64,000 nt of DNA from Pseudovibrio denitrificans JCM 12308 (GTDB taxonomy: Bacteria > Pseudomonadota > Alphaproteobacteria > Rhizobiales > Stappiaceae). Where the stretch lies: assembly GCF_001310815.1 (NCBI RefSeq), contig NZ_BAZK01000023.1, positions 1 through 64,000 on the forward strand, read 5' to 3'. Position 1 is the first letter of the stretch. Every line of letters starts with the position of its first letter. Under the pieces are notes generated by a model, which searched no databases, was not told the DNA's origin, and saw nothing but the letters and a program-made list of their open reading frames with translations. The position numbers and the translations under genes were made by a program. Shown piece after piece: positions 17,210 to 25,716 of the stretch.

Positions 17210-17995
17210 TTACTCCTCTTCTTCCTTTTCCTTCTCTTCGCGCTTTTTCTCGACGAGCCTTACACAATAGATGGAGACTTCGTAGAGAAGCAGAGTGGGA
17301 AGTGCAAGACCGATCTGCGAAATCGGATCAGGAGGTGTTAAAATTGCCGCAGCTGCAAACGAGGCGACAATTGCGTACTTACGCTTAGATTTCAGGGAAT
17401 CTGCAGTCGTAAGACCCGCGCGACCCAGAAGCGTCAAAACAACCGGAAGCTGAAAAACCAGACCGAACGCAAAGATAAGAACCATCACAAAGCTCAGGTA
17501 CTCACTCACGCGCGGCAGCATCTCAATGGATGCCTCTTCACCAACACCAAGCTGCTGCATGGCAAGGAAGAAACTCATTGCCATTGGCATCACAAGGTAG
17601 AACACCAGAGCAGCACCAATCACAAACAGAATTGGCGTCGCGACCAGATAAGGCGCAAACGCACGGCGTTCATGCTTGTAAAGGCCGGGAGCCATAAACA
17701 TGTAGACCTGGCTGGCAATCACAGGGAAAGCGATAAACAACGCACCGAACAAGGCCAGCTTCATCTGCGTGAAGAACCATTCTTGCGGAGCTGTGTAAAT
17801 CAACTTCACTTCCATACTTTCCCCAGCAGCCTCAGAATAAGGTCTGATCAGGAAGTTGAAGATGTCGTTGGAGAAGTAGAAGCAGACCACAAAGGCAATA
17901 GCGATCGCGATCACCGACTTCATCAGACGAGAACGCAATTCGATCAGGTGCTCAATCAGCGGCGCACGTGAATCTTCAATTTCGTTATCACTCAT
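17210..17995 (-). CDS. tatC: Sec-independent protein translocase subunit TatC
   Basis: TatC binds twin-arginine signal peptides and forms the core of the Tat receptor. The 261-residue product has six predicted membrane spans. It starts with PLIEHLIELRSRLMKS, the typical cytosolic N-terminal motif, and contains EWFFTQMKLALFGALF and YLSFVMVLIFAFGLVFQLPV. The C-terminus is a charged Lys/Glu-rich tail. It begins 13 bases after the tatB stop, in the order tatA-tatB-tatC. Confidence 0.97.
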   Translation of the reverse strand: MSDNEIEDSRAPLIEHLIELRSRLMKSVIAIAIAFVVCFYFSNDIFNFLIRPYSEAAGESMEVKLIYTAPQEWFFTQMKLALFGALFIAFPVIASQVYMFMAPGLYKHERRAFAPYLVATPILFVIGAALVFYLVMPMAMSFFLAMQQLGVGEEASIEMLPRVSEYLSFVMVLIFAFGLVFQLPVVLTLLGRAGLTTADSLKSKRKYAIVASFAAAAILTPPDPISQIGLALPTLLLYEVSIYCVRLVEKKREEKEKEEEE

Positions 17996-18007
17996 AAAAT
18001 AGCCGCC

Positions 18008-18496
18008 CTAGCTTTCATCTTTGCTGGAAGGAGTGCTTGCGGCACTTTCTTTAGCTTTTTGCGTGGAAGCCAGCTCAGCAGAAGAGACAACTTTCTGCTC
18101 AGGCACTTCAGCCTTTACAGGCGCTGCCTCTGGAGCAGCTTCCGGCTTGGCCTCAGCAGAGCCCTCACCGTTCAGCGAGCTTTTCACATCGCTGGTCGCC
18201 TGGTTCATGCTGGTTTCAAGCTTCTTCTTCTCTTCCTCAAGGCTCTTTTTCAAATCACCAAGTGGATTGAAGTTCTGCGCAGCATCAGCCTGCTTCCGCA
18301 TTTCATCAATGCCGGCCTGCTTCTCCGCTTCTTTGACAGCGTCATTCAAAGTGGACTGAAATTCGCCTGCCATCTTGCGCACGCTGCCGATTGCGCGTCC
18401 GATTGTGCGCAACATGCCCGGCAGTTCTTTCGGGCCAACCACCAAAATGGCAACCACAGCGACAAGCAGCAGCTCTGTCCATGCGATATCGAACAT
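18008..18496 (-). CDS. tatB: Sec-independent protein translocase subunit TatB
   Basis: TatB partners TatC in the Tat receptor. The 162-residue product starts MFDIAWTELLLVAVVAILVVGPKELPGML (read as a membrane helix followed by the conserved GP-kELP hinge). An amphipathic helix and a long, acidic, Ala/Glu-rich C-terminal tail typical of alphaproteobacterial TatB follow. It is followed at once by tatC. Confidence 0.95.
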   Translation of the reverse strand: MFDIAWTELLLVAVVAILVVGPKELPGMLRTIGRAIGSVRKMAGEFQSTLNDAVKEAEKQAGIDEMRKQADAAQNFNPLGDLKKSLEEEKKKLETSMNQATSDVKSSLNGEGSAEAKPEAAPEAAPVKAEVPEQKVVSSAELASTQKAKESAASTPSSKDES

Positions 18497-18560
18497 AAAG
18501 AAGCCGTTTCGTTATTGTCTCAATGACAGCCCGTCTCCAGGCTTTCATCGATGACGTGTC

Positions 18561-18576
18561 GTGCCGCAAACGGCAC
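18561..18576. repeat. GTGCCG-CAAA-CGGCAC hairpin between tatA and tatB
   Basis: A perfect 6-bp stem with a CAAA loop lies in the 171-base tatA-tatB gap. It has no T run on either strand, so it is more likely an intercistronic RNA hairpin than a terminator. Confidence 0.5.
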
Positions 18577-18667
18577 ATCCACTAGGGAAAGGCGTAGGTT
18601 TCAAACTCTAGGTCAGAATAGACCGACTTTCCCTAAACAATTTGCATAGACTACCGATAAAGGAGAC

Positions 18668-18913
18668 TTAGTCCTTTTTTGCGGTGTCTTCAGCTTTTGT
18701 CTGCGCGTTTACGCTTTCGCCTGGAGCATGATCGATAACCTTCGGATCTTCAGCCTTTTCTTTGGCTTCCGCGGTATCTTCATTCAGCCCCTTCTTGAAG
18801 CTGTTGATGCCCTTTGCAACATCACCCATCAACTCGGAAATCTTTCCGCGACCAAACAGCAGAACTACGACAACCGCGATGATGACGATTTGCCAAATAC
18901 CAATTGAGCCCAT
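18668..18913 (-). CDS. tatA: Sec-independent protein translocase subunit TatA
   Basis: TatA oligomers form the protein-conducting element of the Tat pathway. The protein of 81 residues has one N-terminal helix (GIWQIVIIAVVVVLLF), then the FGRGKISELMGDVAKGINSFKKGL hinge-and-amphipathic-helix pattern that defines TatA, and an acidic tail. The ATG at 18913 is preferred because AAGGAG stands 7 bases upstream; a TTG codon just before it is an unlikely start. Confidence 0.95.
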   Translation of the reverse strand: MGSIGIWQIVIIAVVVVLLFGRGKISELMGDVAKGINSFKKGLNEDTAEAKEKAEDPKVIDHAPGESVNAQTKAEDTAKKD

Positions 18914-18995
18914 CAACCAAACTCCTTAAGAACTCTGAACCGTGTTTTGAGAGACACTACATCCCCTAGATACTAATAGGTAGTATCCAGAAGAA

Positions 18996-20078
18996 TTACC
19001 CACTATGATTTACTGCCGTCTCTCGCCCAAAAACCAAAACATTCTCTGCATTTATACACAAGTCTATGACATTTTCTGGGTAGAATTGTAATACATCCCT
19101 CGTACGAATACGTAGAGGCTGCACTATTCCATCAACTTGTACGTCCAGAAGATCTGTCTCACCTGCCATTGCGCGAGAAATGACCTTGCCTTTGAACTGC
19201 CCCTCACCATGACATACCTTTAAGTGATGTGGTCTTACACATAAGGTCGCATGAGCCCCTTCTTCAAGGCCATTGGAGGAAAAATTCCCGATAGGCGTGA
19301 CCACGCGGCCACCAACAACTTTTCCGGGTATCTCATTGAGATCCGAAAAGAATTTGGCAGCAAACAAACTATTCGGGCGGAAGTAGATATCCTCTGGCGT
19401 ATCCAGCTGAACCACTTCTCCGTTGCGCATCAGCGCAATTCTGTCACCCACACGCAAGGCCTCTTCCGGGTCGTGTGTCACCACAACCGCAGTCGCGCCT
19501 TGCATCTTGATCATCTCCAGCGTCTGCGTGCGCACATCATCGCGCAAACGACTGTCCAGACCTGAAAATGGCTCATCCATCAGCAGCGTATGAGGCCGCG
19601 GCGCCATCGCGCGCGCCAGCGCAGCACGCTGCTGCTCACCACCAGAAAGTCCGTGTGGGTAGTCATCCACATACTGACCCAGCCCAACCATCTGCAGCGC
19701 ATCGCGCGCACGGCGTTCTGCAACATCAGCGGCCAGATCAGACAGGCCAAACTTCACATTTTCAAGAATCGTTAAGTGCGGAAACAGCGCATAGTCCTGG
19801 AACATAAGCCCAACACCGCGCTTTTCCGGCGGCAAGAAATTCCGCTCATCCGCAACCACAGAACCATTGATGCGGACACTACCCTGCTGCTGACGCACAA
19901 CCCCTGCCGCAATACGCAGGAGCGTGGTTTTTCCGCAACCGGAATGGCCCAGCAAACACAGCACTTCCCCGCTCTTCAAAGAAAGCGAAACACCGCGAAC
20001 CGCAGGTAACCCCCCATAATGATGGCAGATATTGTCAAACACCAGTCGTTCTGATGCTGCAACCTTCCCTGGTTCCAT
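18996..20078 (-). CDS. ABC transporter ATP-binding protein, FbpC/PotA-like (orphan)
   Basis: A 360-residue importer-type ATPase with Walker A GHSGCGKTTL (about residues 44-53), signature LSGGEQQRAALARA, Walker B LLMDEPFSGLD and the H-loop VVTHDPEEAL. A C-terminal TOBE-like regulatory region starts at about residue 245. The closest general type is the ferric-iron/polyamine family (FbpC/PotA), but substrate cannot be read from sequence. No permease or binding protein gene lies beside it, so it must act with subunits encoded elsewhere or have been separated from them. It is flanked by scpB and tatA on the same strand. Confidence 0.85.
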   Translation of the reverse strand: MEPGKVAASERLVFDNICHHYGGLPAVRGVSLSLKSGEVLCLLGHSGCGKTTLLRIAAGVVRQQQGSVRINGSVVADERNFLPPEKRGVGLMFQDYALFPHLTILENVKFGLSDLAADVAERRARDALQMVGLGQYVDDYPHGLSGGEQQRAALARAMAPRPHTLLMDEPFSGLDSRLRDDVRTQTLEMIKMQGATAVVVTHDPEEALRVGDRIALMRNGEVVQLDTPEDIYFRPNSLFAAKFFSDLNEIPGKVVGGRVVTPIGNFSSNGLEEGAHATLCVRPHHLKVCHGEGQFKGKVISRAMAGETDLLDVQVDGIVQPLRIRTRDVLQFYPENVIDLCINAENVLVFGRETAVNHSG

Positions 20079-20136
20079 TAGTCCCTCTTCAAACTCGCAA
20101 GGCGGTCGACCAAATCATCGACTCTCCTGCATGTGT

Positions 20137-20853
20137 TTATTTTTCTCCGGCGTCTTCTTCAAGTGCGCCAGTTGCAAACATTTCACTTTCATCCAGAGGA
20201 TCTTCATCCTCCGTAAGGTCAATACTGTCGTCCGGAGCCGGCACATGGAAGCTGGCCGGAATAGCGCTGTCCAGCAGCCCCGCCCCTTTCAGCTCCTCAA
20301 GACCCGGCAGATCCTTGATGGTTTCCAGACCAAAATGATCAAGAAAATCAAAGGTGGTTCCGTAAGTCACGGGACGGCCCGGCGTCCGACGCCGACCGCG
20401 CATACGCACCCAACCCGTTTCCAGCAGCACATCCAATGTGCCCTTAGATGTAGAAACCCCGCGGATATCTTCAATCTCCGCACGGGTCACAGGTTGGTGA
20501 AAAGCAATAATCGCAAGGGTTTCCAGCGCAGCACGTGAAAGGCGCCGCTGCTCCACCGCCTCACGGTGCAATATGAACGAAAGATCTTCAGCCGTGCGGA
20601 ACGACCAGCGATCCTCACTGGACCGCAGCTGCACCCCGCGCTTGCGATAAAACGCGCGCAAACGGTTCAGCGCCCCGCGAATGTCCCGGTCTCCCGGAAT
20701 ACGCTTGGAAAGCTCAGTAAAGCTCAACGGCTCAGCACTGGCAAAAATCAGAGCCTCAACCATACGGTCGGTCTCCAACAACTCACCCGCATCAGCCACT
20801 TCAAGAGCCTCATCCTGCGAGACGGCGTCGAGAAGATCAGGTGTTTCACTCAT
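20137..20853 (-). CDS. scpB: Segregation and condensation protein B
   Basis: ScpB is the winged-helix partner of ScpA in the SMC-ScpAB condensin that organises chromosomes. The 238-residue product has the ScpB core with EALIFASAEPLS near residue 33, RAALETLAIIAFHQPVTRAEIE in the middle and the LLETGWVRMRGRRRTPGRPVTYGT segment. The C-terminal tail is acidic. Its ATG overlaps the scpA stop (ATGA), indicating translational coupling. Confidence 0.95.
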   Translation of the reverse strand: MSETPDLLDAVSQDEALEVADAGELLETDRMVEALIFASAEPLSFTELSKRIPGDRDIRGALNRLRAFYRKRGVQLRSSEDRWSFRTAEDLSFILHREAVEQRRLSRAALETLAIIAFHQPVTRAEIEDIRGVSTSKGTLDVLLETGWVRMRGRRRTPGRPVTYGTTFDFLDHFGLETIKDLPGLEELKGAGLLDSAIPASFHVPAPDDSIDLTEDEDPLDESEMFATGALEEDAGEK

Positions 20854-21722
20854 GACAACTCAACCTCTTTCTCTTCGCGCTCATCCATTGGCTCACCCGC
20901 ACCGATCTCTTCCGGCGTGCGCTGCGAAGCGCGCACATAAATGGTCTCAAACGGGCCGGACTGCTGAATATCAATCACGCCCTCCCGCACCAGCTCCAGG
21001 CTGGCCGAGAATGCAGACGCCATCGCCGTGGCCCGCTCCTGCGGATCTTCCAAATAAGCCGTCAAAAAGCGCTCAATGGGCGTCCACACAGCCACCTGCC
21101 CCACAAGACGGGTCAGAATATCCCGCGCATCCTGAAGCGACCAGACTTGCCGCTTCTTCACATGCACAGACGTCACCGAATGACGCTGACGCTGTGAGGC
21201 ATAGGCCATCAGCAGATCATACAGCGTGGCAGTCCAAACACTGCGTCGTTCAACCGACACAGTCTCAGGAGCACCACGCGCAAACACATCCCGGCCCAGA
21301 CGCGACCGGTTCATCAACTTGGCAGAAGCATCCCGCATGGCTTCCAACCGTTGCAGACGAAACGCCAGAGCAGCAGCCAGCTCTTCACCAGTCGGCTCAT
21401 CCGTGTCCTTCTGCTGTGGAATGAGCAGGCGCGACTTCAGATAAGCCAGCCACGCCGCCATCACCAGATAATCCGCCGCCAACTCCAGCCGCAACCGGCG
21501 TGCTTCACGCACGAACTCCAAATATTGCTCTGTCAGCGCTAGTATAGAGATTTTGGTGATATCAACCTTCTGGCTGCGCGCCAGCGTGAGCAACAGATCG
21601 AGCGGGCCTTCAAACCCATCCACATCCACAAGCAGGTTCGGCTCGCCAGTCGCGGGCTGCTCTGGGGCCGCCGCGCCTGCCAACGCTTCTTCTACCTGTT
21701 CAGTGGCCTCACTGTCGCTCAA
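20850..21722 (-). CDS. scpA: Segregation and condensation protein A (TTG start)
   Basis: ScpA is the kleisin of the SMC-ScpAB complex. After a short acidic leader the 290-residue product shows VDVDGFEGPLDLLLTLARSQ and VDITKISILALTEQYLEF, the kleisin N-terminal signature. The segment DYLVMAAWLAYLKSRLLIP comes next, and a C-terminal winged helix follows. No ATG or GTG lies before the conserved domain. The TTG at 21722 overlaps the nagZ stop as TTGA and has AAAGGGA upstream, so TTG is taken as the start. The gene is coupled to both nagZ and scpB by 4-base overlaps. Confidence 0.94.
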   Translation of the reverse strand: MSDSEATEQVEEALAGAAAPEQPATGEPNLLVDVDGFEGPLDLLLTLARSQKVDITKISILALTEQYLEFVREARRLRLELAADYLVMAAWLAYLKSRLLIPQQKDTDEPTGEELAAALAFRLQRLEAMRDASAKLMNRSRLGRDVFARGAPETVSVERRSVWTATLYDLLMAYASQRQRHSVTSVHVKKRQVWSLQDARDILTRLVGQVAVWTPIERFLTAYLEDPQERATAMASAFSASLELVREGVIDIQQSGPFETIYVRASQRTPEEIGAGEPMDEREEKEVELS

Positions 21723-22747
21723 GCATCAATCCCTTTAGCTTTTGCGGTTAGCTCATCAAACTCGGCCCGCAGCGCATGTACATCCCCATCAAACACTTGG
21801 GTATTTCGCTGCATAGCCGCTTCAAAGCGCTCTGCTCGCTTGCCATCCACCTCTGGCACAGCAGAGGCGACAACTTTCATCTCGTCCAGTTCACCATTGC
21901 AATGCAGAACCAGATCGCAACCAGCGGTGACAATCTTCTCCACCCGTTCCTTCAGCTCACCACCAAGGGCTTTCATGGAGATATCATCACTCATCAAAAC
22001 GCCATCAAATCCGATCGCTTCCCGGATAACCCTCTGAATAGCATAGGAAGATTGCGTAACAGGATGATCTCCATCAATCTCTTTAAAGACGATGTGGGCA
22101 GTCATCCCCATAGGGCAGTCATTCAAGAGCTTGAACGGCATAAAGTCTCTTGCCTCAAGCTCAGTAAAGTTGACATCAACTTCAGGCAACGCAAGATGGG
22201 TATCAACCAGCGCACGTCCATGTCCTGGCATATGCTTCATCACCGGCATCACACCAGCCGCCAGACAGCCATCCATAGCTGCCCGCCCCATATCGCTCAC
22301 CAACCGCACATCGGACCCGTAGGCGCGCAAACCGATAATGTTGCTTGCACCCTCAATCGGCATATCAAGGCACGGAATACAGTTGCCAGTCAGCCCAAGA
22401 TCACGCAGATCAAGCCCGATCAGCAGCGCATGCAAATACGCCGCCCGCTTTGCCGCTTCCGGATCTTGCCCGTAAAGCTGCCCAAGCGTTCCAGCCGCCG
22501 GATAGACCGGCACATGCGGCGCACCGAAGCGCTGCACACGGCCACCTTCCTGATCAATGAAAACAGGTGCATCCGCGCGCCCGACAGCCTCACGAAAATC
22601 CGCGCAAAGACGACGGATCTGCTCAGGCGTTTCCATGTTGCGTGCAAAAAGGATCAGACCAACAGGTTGCTGATCACGAAAAAAGGCTTTGTCCTCAGCG
22701 CTAAGCTCAGGTCCAAGGCATCCGGAAATGAACGATTTTAAAAACAT
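21719..22747 (-). CDS. nagZ: Beta-N-acetylhexosaminidase NagZ
   Basis: NagZ is a cytosolic family 3 glycoside hydrolase that removes N-acetylglucosamine from muropeptides in cell-wall recycling. The 342-residue product contains FIDQEGGRVQRFG, the GMPVMKHMPGHGRALVDTH catalytic loop region (read here as VMPVMKHMPGHGRA) and VLMSDDISMKAL with the nucleophile Asp. It starts 73 bases after the SPOR gene, with a strong hairpin but no clear Shine-Dalgarno sequence in front, and overlaps scpA. Confidence 0.93.
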   Translation of the reverse strand: MFLKSFISGCLGPELSAEDKAFFRDQQPVGLILFARNMETPEQIRRLCADFREAVGRADAPVFIDQEGGRVQRFGAPHVPVYPAAGTLGQLYGQDPEAAKRAAYLHALLIGLDLRDLGLTGNCIPCLDMPIEGASNIIGLRAYGSDVRLVSDMGRAAMDGCLAAGVMPVMKHMPGHGRALVDTHLALPEVDVNFTELEARDFMPFKLLNDCPMGMTAHIVFKEIDGDHPVTQSSYAIQRVIREAIGFDGVLMSDDISMKALGGELKERVEKIVTAGCDLVLHCNGELDEMKVVASAVPEVDGKRAERFEAAMQRNTQVFDGDVHALRAEFDELTAKAKGIDA

Positions 22748-22760
22748 GAGTAAAGCTGGT

Positions 22761-22787
22761 AGCTTGACGCAATGACTGCGTCAAGCT
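22761..22787 (-). promoter_or_regulatory. Perfect 11-bp hairpin in front of nagZ
   Basis: AGCTTGACGCA (22761-22771) and TGCGTCAAGCT (22777-22787) form a perfect stem with a 5-base loop, ending 14 bases before the nagZ ATG. No T run follows on the minus strand, so it is not a standard terminator. An intercistronic element that tunes nagZ translation or mRNA stability between the SPOR gene and nagZ is more likely. Confidence 0.5.
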
Positions 22788-22820
22788 CCAAAGCGTATTC
22801 CCAAAAGCGGGAAACTCGTT

Positions 22821-25637
22821 TTAGTTACGGCGGACGTAACAGTCACCACCTGCAGATTTGAACTCACCGCAGAAGGTGTTCGCACTGGTCGGTCCGTCAA
22901 ACGGAACCTGAATGCGGTAGTAAATGCCTTTGTCGCCAAGATCCGCACGGGTGATCACCGGGGTCACCAGCGCCATCAGATTTGGATAGCGACTGTTGTA
23001 ACGGCGGATCTGACCGCGAGCATCCTCAACAGTACGCACAGACGCCACCTGCACAATGTAAGTGCCGGCAGGAATCTCACCAACAACACCTTCACCCGGT
23101 GTTGGTGTCGGCGCAACAGCCTGCGGGTTCACAGCAGCGGTCTGCGTGTTCTGGTTTCCTGTCAAGTTCAGCGGCGCATTGCTCGCACGAGACGTTGTCT
23201 GCGGCTGCAGCGGAGTCAGAGTGCTGGAGCGAACGGTATTGCTGCCAGTATTCGCAGAAGCCACCACAAACGGCTTGGACTGAGGCACAACACTCACGCC
23301 CAGAAGCGTGTTGCGCTGTTCCGTCGGCGTTGCCACTGGCGCGTTCGCAAACGCATCCTGAAGGCTGGTTGTGGTGTTTGCAGCCTGCTGGTTCGCACTC
23401 TGGTTTTCACCCGGAAGTGGATCCCACTGACCAGTGCTTGCAGGTTGCGTGGCAGGCACAACACTTGCGGTGTTCTGCGGATTAGAATTACGAACAGTGC
23501 TGGTCACAATGCGTGGCTGCGCAGGTGCAGGCGCCGCAGAAGCAGTGCCCTCACGTTGAACGATGGTTCCGTCCGGACGCACAATCACAGTGCGCACCTT
23601 CTTGGTCGGATTCACATCAAACACGCTGGACTTAGCCGTATCTGTCTCGCTTGCCGCTGGTGGCAACGGTGTCACAGGTGCGTCTTCACGCTGAACCATC
23701 TTCTCGCCAGTCGCTGGCTGAGACGCTTCTTCAGGAGTAAAGATTTTGGCCTGATCGTTGTTCTTCGGCTGCGCAGAAGGAGATGGCATCTCTTTCATTG
23801 GAGAAGCATCTGCTCGGATAATTGGTGGAGGCACTGCATCGCCACCCGTTCCACCGAAGTCGAACATGAACAGACCAGCACCACCAATCACGACAATCCC
23901 GCCGATAAGCGAAGCAGCCATCAGGCCCTTGCGTAGACCACCACTGCGGCCAGTCTCTTCTTCAACGGGAACATCAACAGAAACGCGCGGCACAGCTTGC
24001 GGAAGCACGCCGCCATCAAGACTTGGGTCTTCCTTGCGCATGGCCTGAGCAACAGCATCAAGATCATATCCACCCGGAGGCGGTGTCTGATCTTCGCTCT
24101 GTTTCTTGGCAGCGCTTAACGCTTCCTGATGAGCCGCCTCGGTCTGCGCCAGCTTTTCAGCAGCAGCAGGCCAGGACATTTCATCCAGGGACGTATCATT
24201 GGTCACGCTCTCATCCAGCTGCCAGGCTTCATCAGCCTCATTAGCAAATGGATCGATTTCCTGAGCAGCCTGCTCAAATCCAGCGCTCATGCGCTCAAAT
24301 TCGTTCAGTTCAGCAGCAACTTCCGGTTCCAGCTCTGGTTCCGGCTCTGGCTCAGGTTCCTGCGCGATTTCATCTGCAAAGATGTCATCAACGCTCTCTT
24401 CAATCTGTTGAGCAATGTCCCGCTCTGGCTGAGGCGCCACTGGCTCGGCAACCACGGTCGGCTGCTCTTCCCCTTCCAGACTGAACTCAGCCATCAACGC
24501 ATCTTCAAGATGCCCTGCTGGAATAACAGTTTCCTGTGCAGGCGCTTCAGCAGCCGTAATGTGCTCGCCTTCCAGCTCCGCACCGGTATCTGCCGCAAAC
24601 GCAGCCATATCAGGCTCAAACGAAATATTTTCAGTCGCTGGCGCCACATCATCGTGCGTGCCGCGCAGTTGCGGCTCCACAGGAGCAGCTTCAACCTTAG
24701 GCGCAGCCTGAACAGCAGCAGCGGCGGCTGTTGCACGCTCTGCAGCACGCTCCGCACGCCAGCTGTCATAATCGCTCTGAGAAAGTTCATTGAGCGCACG
24801 CGGCTCAGCAGAAGGCGTAGCTGCTGCTGGCTCAGCAGGACGCGGTGTTGTCACCGGGCGCGGCTCAGCATTGCGGCGTTCAAGACGCTCACGCAAAGTC
24901 TGCTCAGAACGCACGTCACGCGTACCAACAGCATCCAGCGTTGGTGTCGCACGGCTAACAGTGCGCTGAGGACGTGCAGTCTGCTCACGCTCCACCTGCG
25001 ACTGGTTGAGAGAAGCCACGAGGCTTTCTTCCAGATCACGGGACAGAACATCATCCATTTCTGGCTCAGCGGTAAAATCAGCGGCAGTCACCGGCTGGCG
25101 CACAGGTGCAGGCTCAGCAGGAACATCACCGGAAACAGGCGCAGAGGCAGGAAGCGGCTTAGGCTCCGGCACAGACTTTGCCTTAGGAACTGGTGGCAGA
25201 TCACTCACATAATCAACCGCATCACCTGAGGCGCCGGTTGTCAGCGCAGCAGAGCTCAGATCCGCGAACGGATCCGCATGCCCGGTAGATGCAGATGGTT
25301 TTGGAGATGCAAACACGGCATCAAGAGCCGCAAATGAATCTTGAGTGGATGCAGGCTCATTCGTTTCAGCTGCACCCACTGAATAATCATCGACCTGAGG
25401 AGCGGATGGCTCAACAGGCGCACTTGCACTGCGCTCATCATTTTTGGGGAACAGCGGACGTTCAGATACTTGGCTTTCGACGCGAGAACTCGGACGGTAC
25501 TGAGCTGTGCTCTCACCGACAATTCTGGCAAGTTCTACGAGCGGATCCTGATCGCCTGCCCACTGTTGCGGTTCATCGCCTGCCGTTTGCCTAGCAGAAA
25601 CCTCACCCGGTCCCGGATACTTGGAGCGATTAGTCAT
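22821..25637 (-). CDS. Very large SPOR-domain membrane protein
   Basis: From the ATG at 25637 the product has 938 residues; a longer frame needs a TTG at 25673. The first 560 or so residues are low complexity, rich in Ala, Glu, Pro and Ser. Then comes a single membrane helix (about 568-590: LMAASLIGGIVVIGGAGLFMF). A long Gln/Asn/Thr/Pro periplasmic linker follows and a C-terminal SPOR domain (about 852-937) begins GTYIVQVASVRTVEDA. SPOR domains bind denuded glycan strands at division septa. The topology puts the large acidic part in the cytoplasm and SPOR in the periplasm. The gene lies between argS and nagZ, the usual alphaproteobacterial site for this family. Confidence 0.9.
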   Translation of the reverse strand: MTNRSKYPGPGEVSARQTAGDEPQQWAGDQDPLVELARIVGESTAQYRPSSRVESQVSERPLFPKNDERSASAPVEPSAPQVDDYSVGAAETNEPASTQDSFAALDAVFASPKPSASTGHADPFADLSSAALTTGASGDAVDYVSDLPPVPKAKSVPEPKPLPASAPVSGDVPAEPAPVRQPVTAADFTAEPEMDDVLSRDLEESLVASLNQSQVEREQTARPQRTVSRATPTLDAVGTRDVRSEQTLRERLERRNAEPRPVTTPRPAEPAAATPSAEPRALNELSQSDYDSWRAERAAERATAAAAAVQAAPKVEAAPVEPQLRGTHDDVAPATENISFEPDMAAFAADTGAELEGEHITAAEAPAQETVIPAGHLEDALMAEFSLEGEEQPTVVAEPVAPQPERDIAQQIEESVDDIFADEIAQEPEPEPEPELEPEVAAELNEFERMSAGFEQAAQEIDPFANEADEAWQLDESVTNDTSLDEMSWPAAAEKLAQTEAAHQEALSAAKKQSEDQTPPPGGYDLDAVAQAMRKEDPSLDGGVLPQAVPRVSVDVPVEEETGRSGGLRKGLMAASLIGGIVVIGGAGLFMFDFGGTGGDAVPPPIIRADASPMKEMPSPSAQPKNNDQAKIFTPEEASQPATGEKMVQREDAPVTPLPPAASETDTAKSSVFDVNPTKKVRTVIVRPDGTIVQREGTASAAPAPAQPRIVTSTVRNSNPQNTASVVPATQPASTGQWDPLPGENQSANQQAANTTTSLQDAFANAPVATPTEQRNTLLGVSVVPQSKPFVVASANTGSNTVRSSTLTPLQPQTTSRASNAPLNLTGNQNTQTAAVNPQAVAPTPTPGEGVVGEIPAGTYIVQVASVRTVEDARGQIRRYNSRYPNLMALVTPVITRADLGDKGIYYRIQVPFDGPTSANTFCGEFKSAGGDCYVRRN

Positions 25638-25716
25638 TGCAGCGGTGTTTTCCCTTAAATAAGAGGCTCGCAATCCCCACCGCGAACCTCCAGTACTCTA
25701 TAACTGTGCTCAGGCA

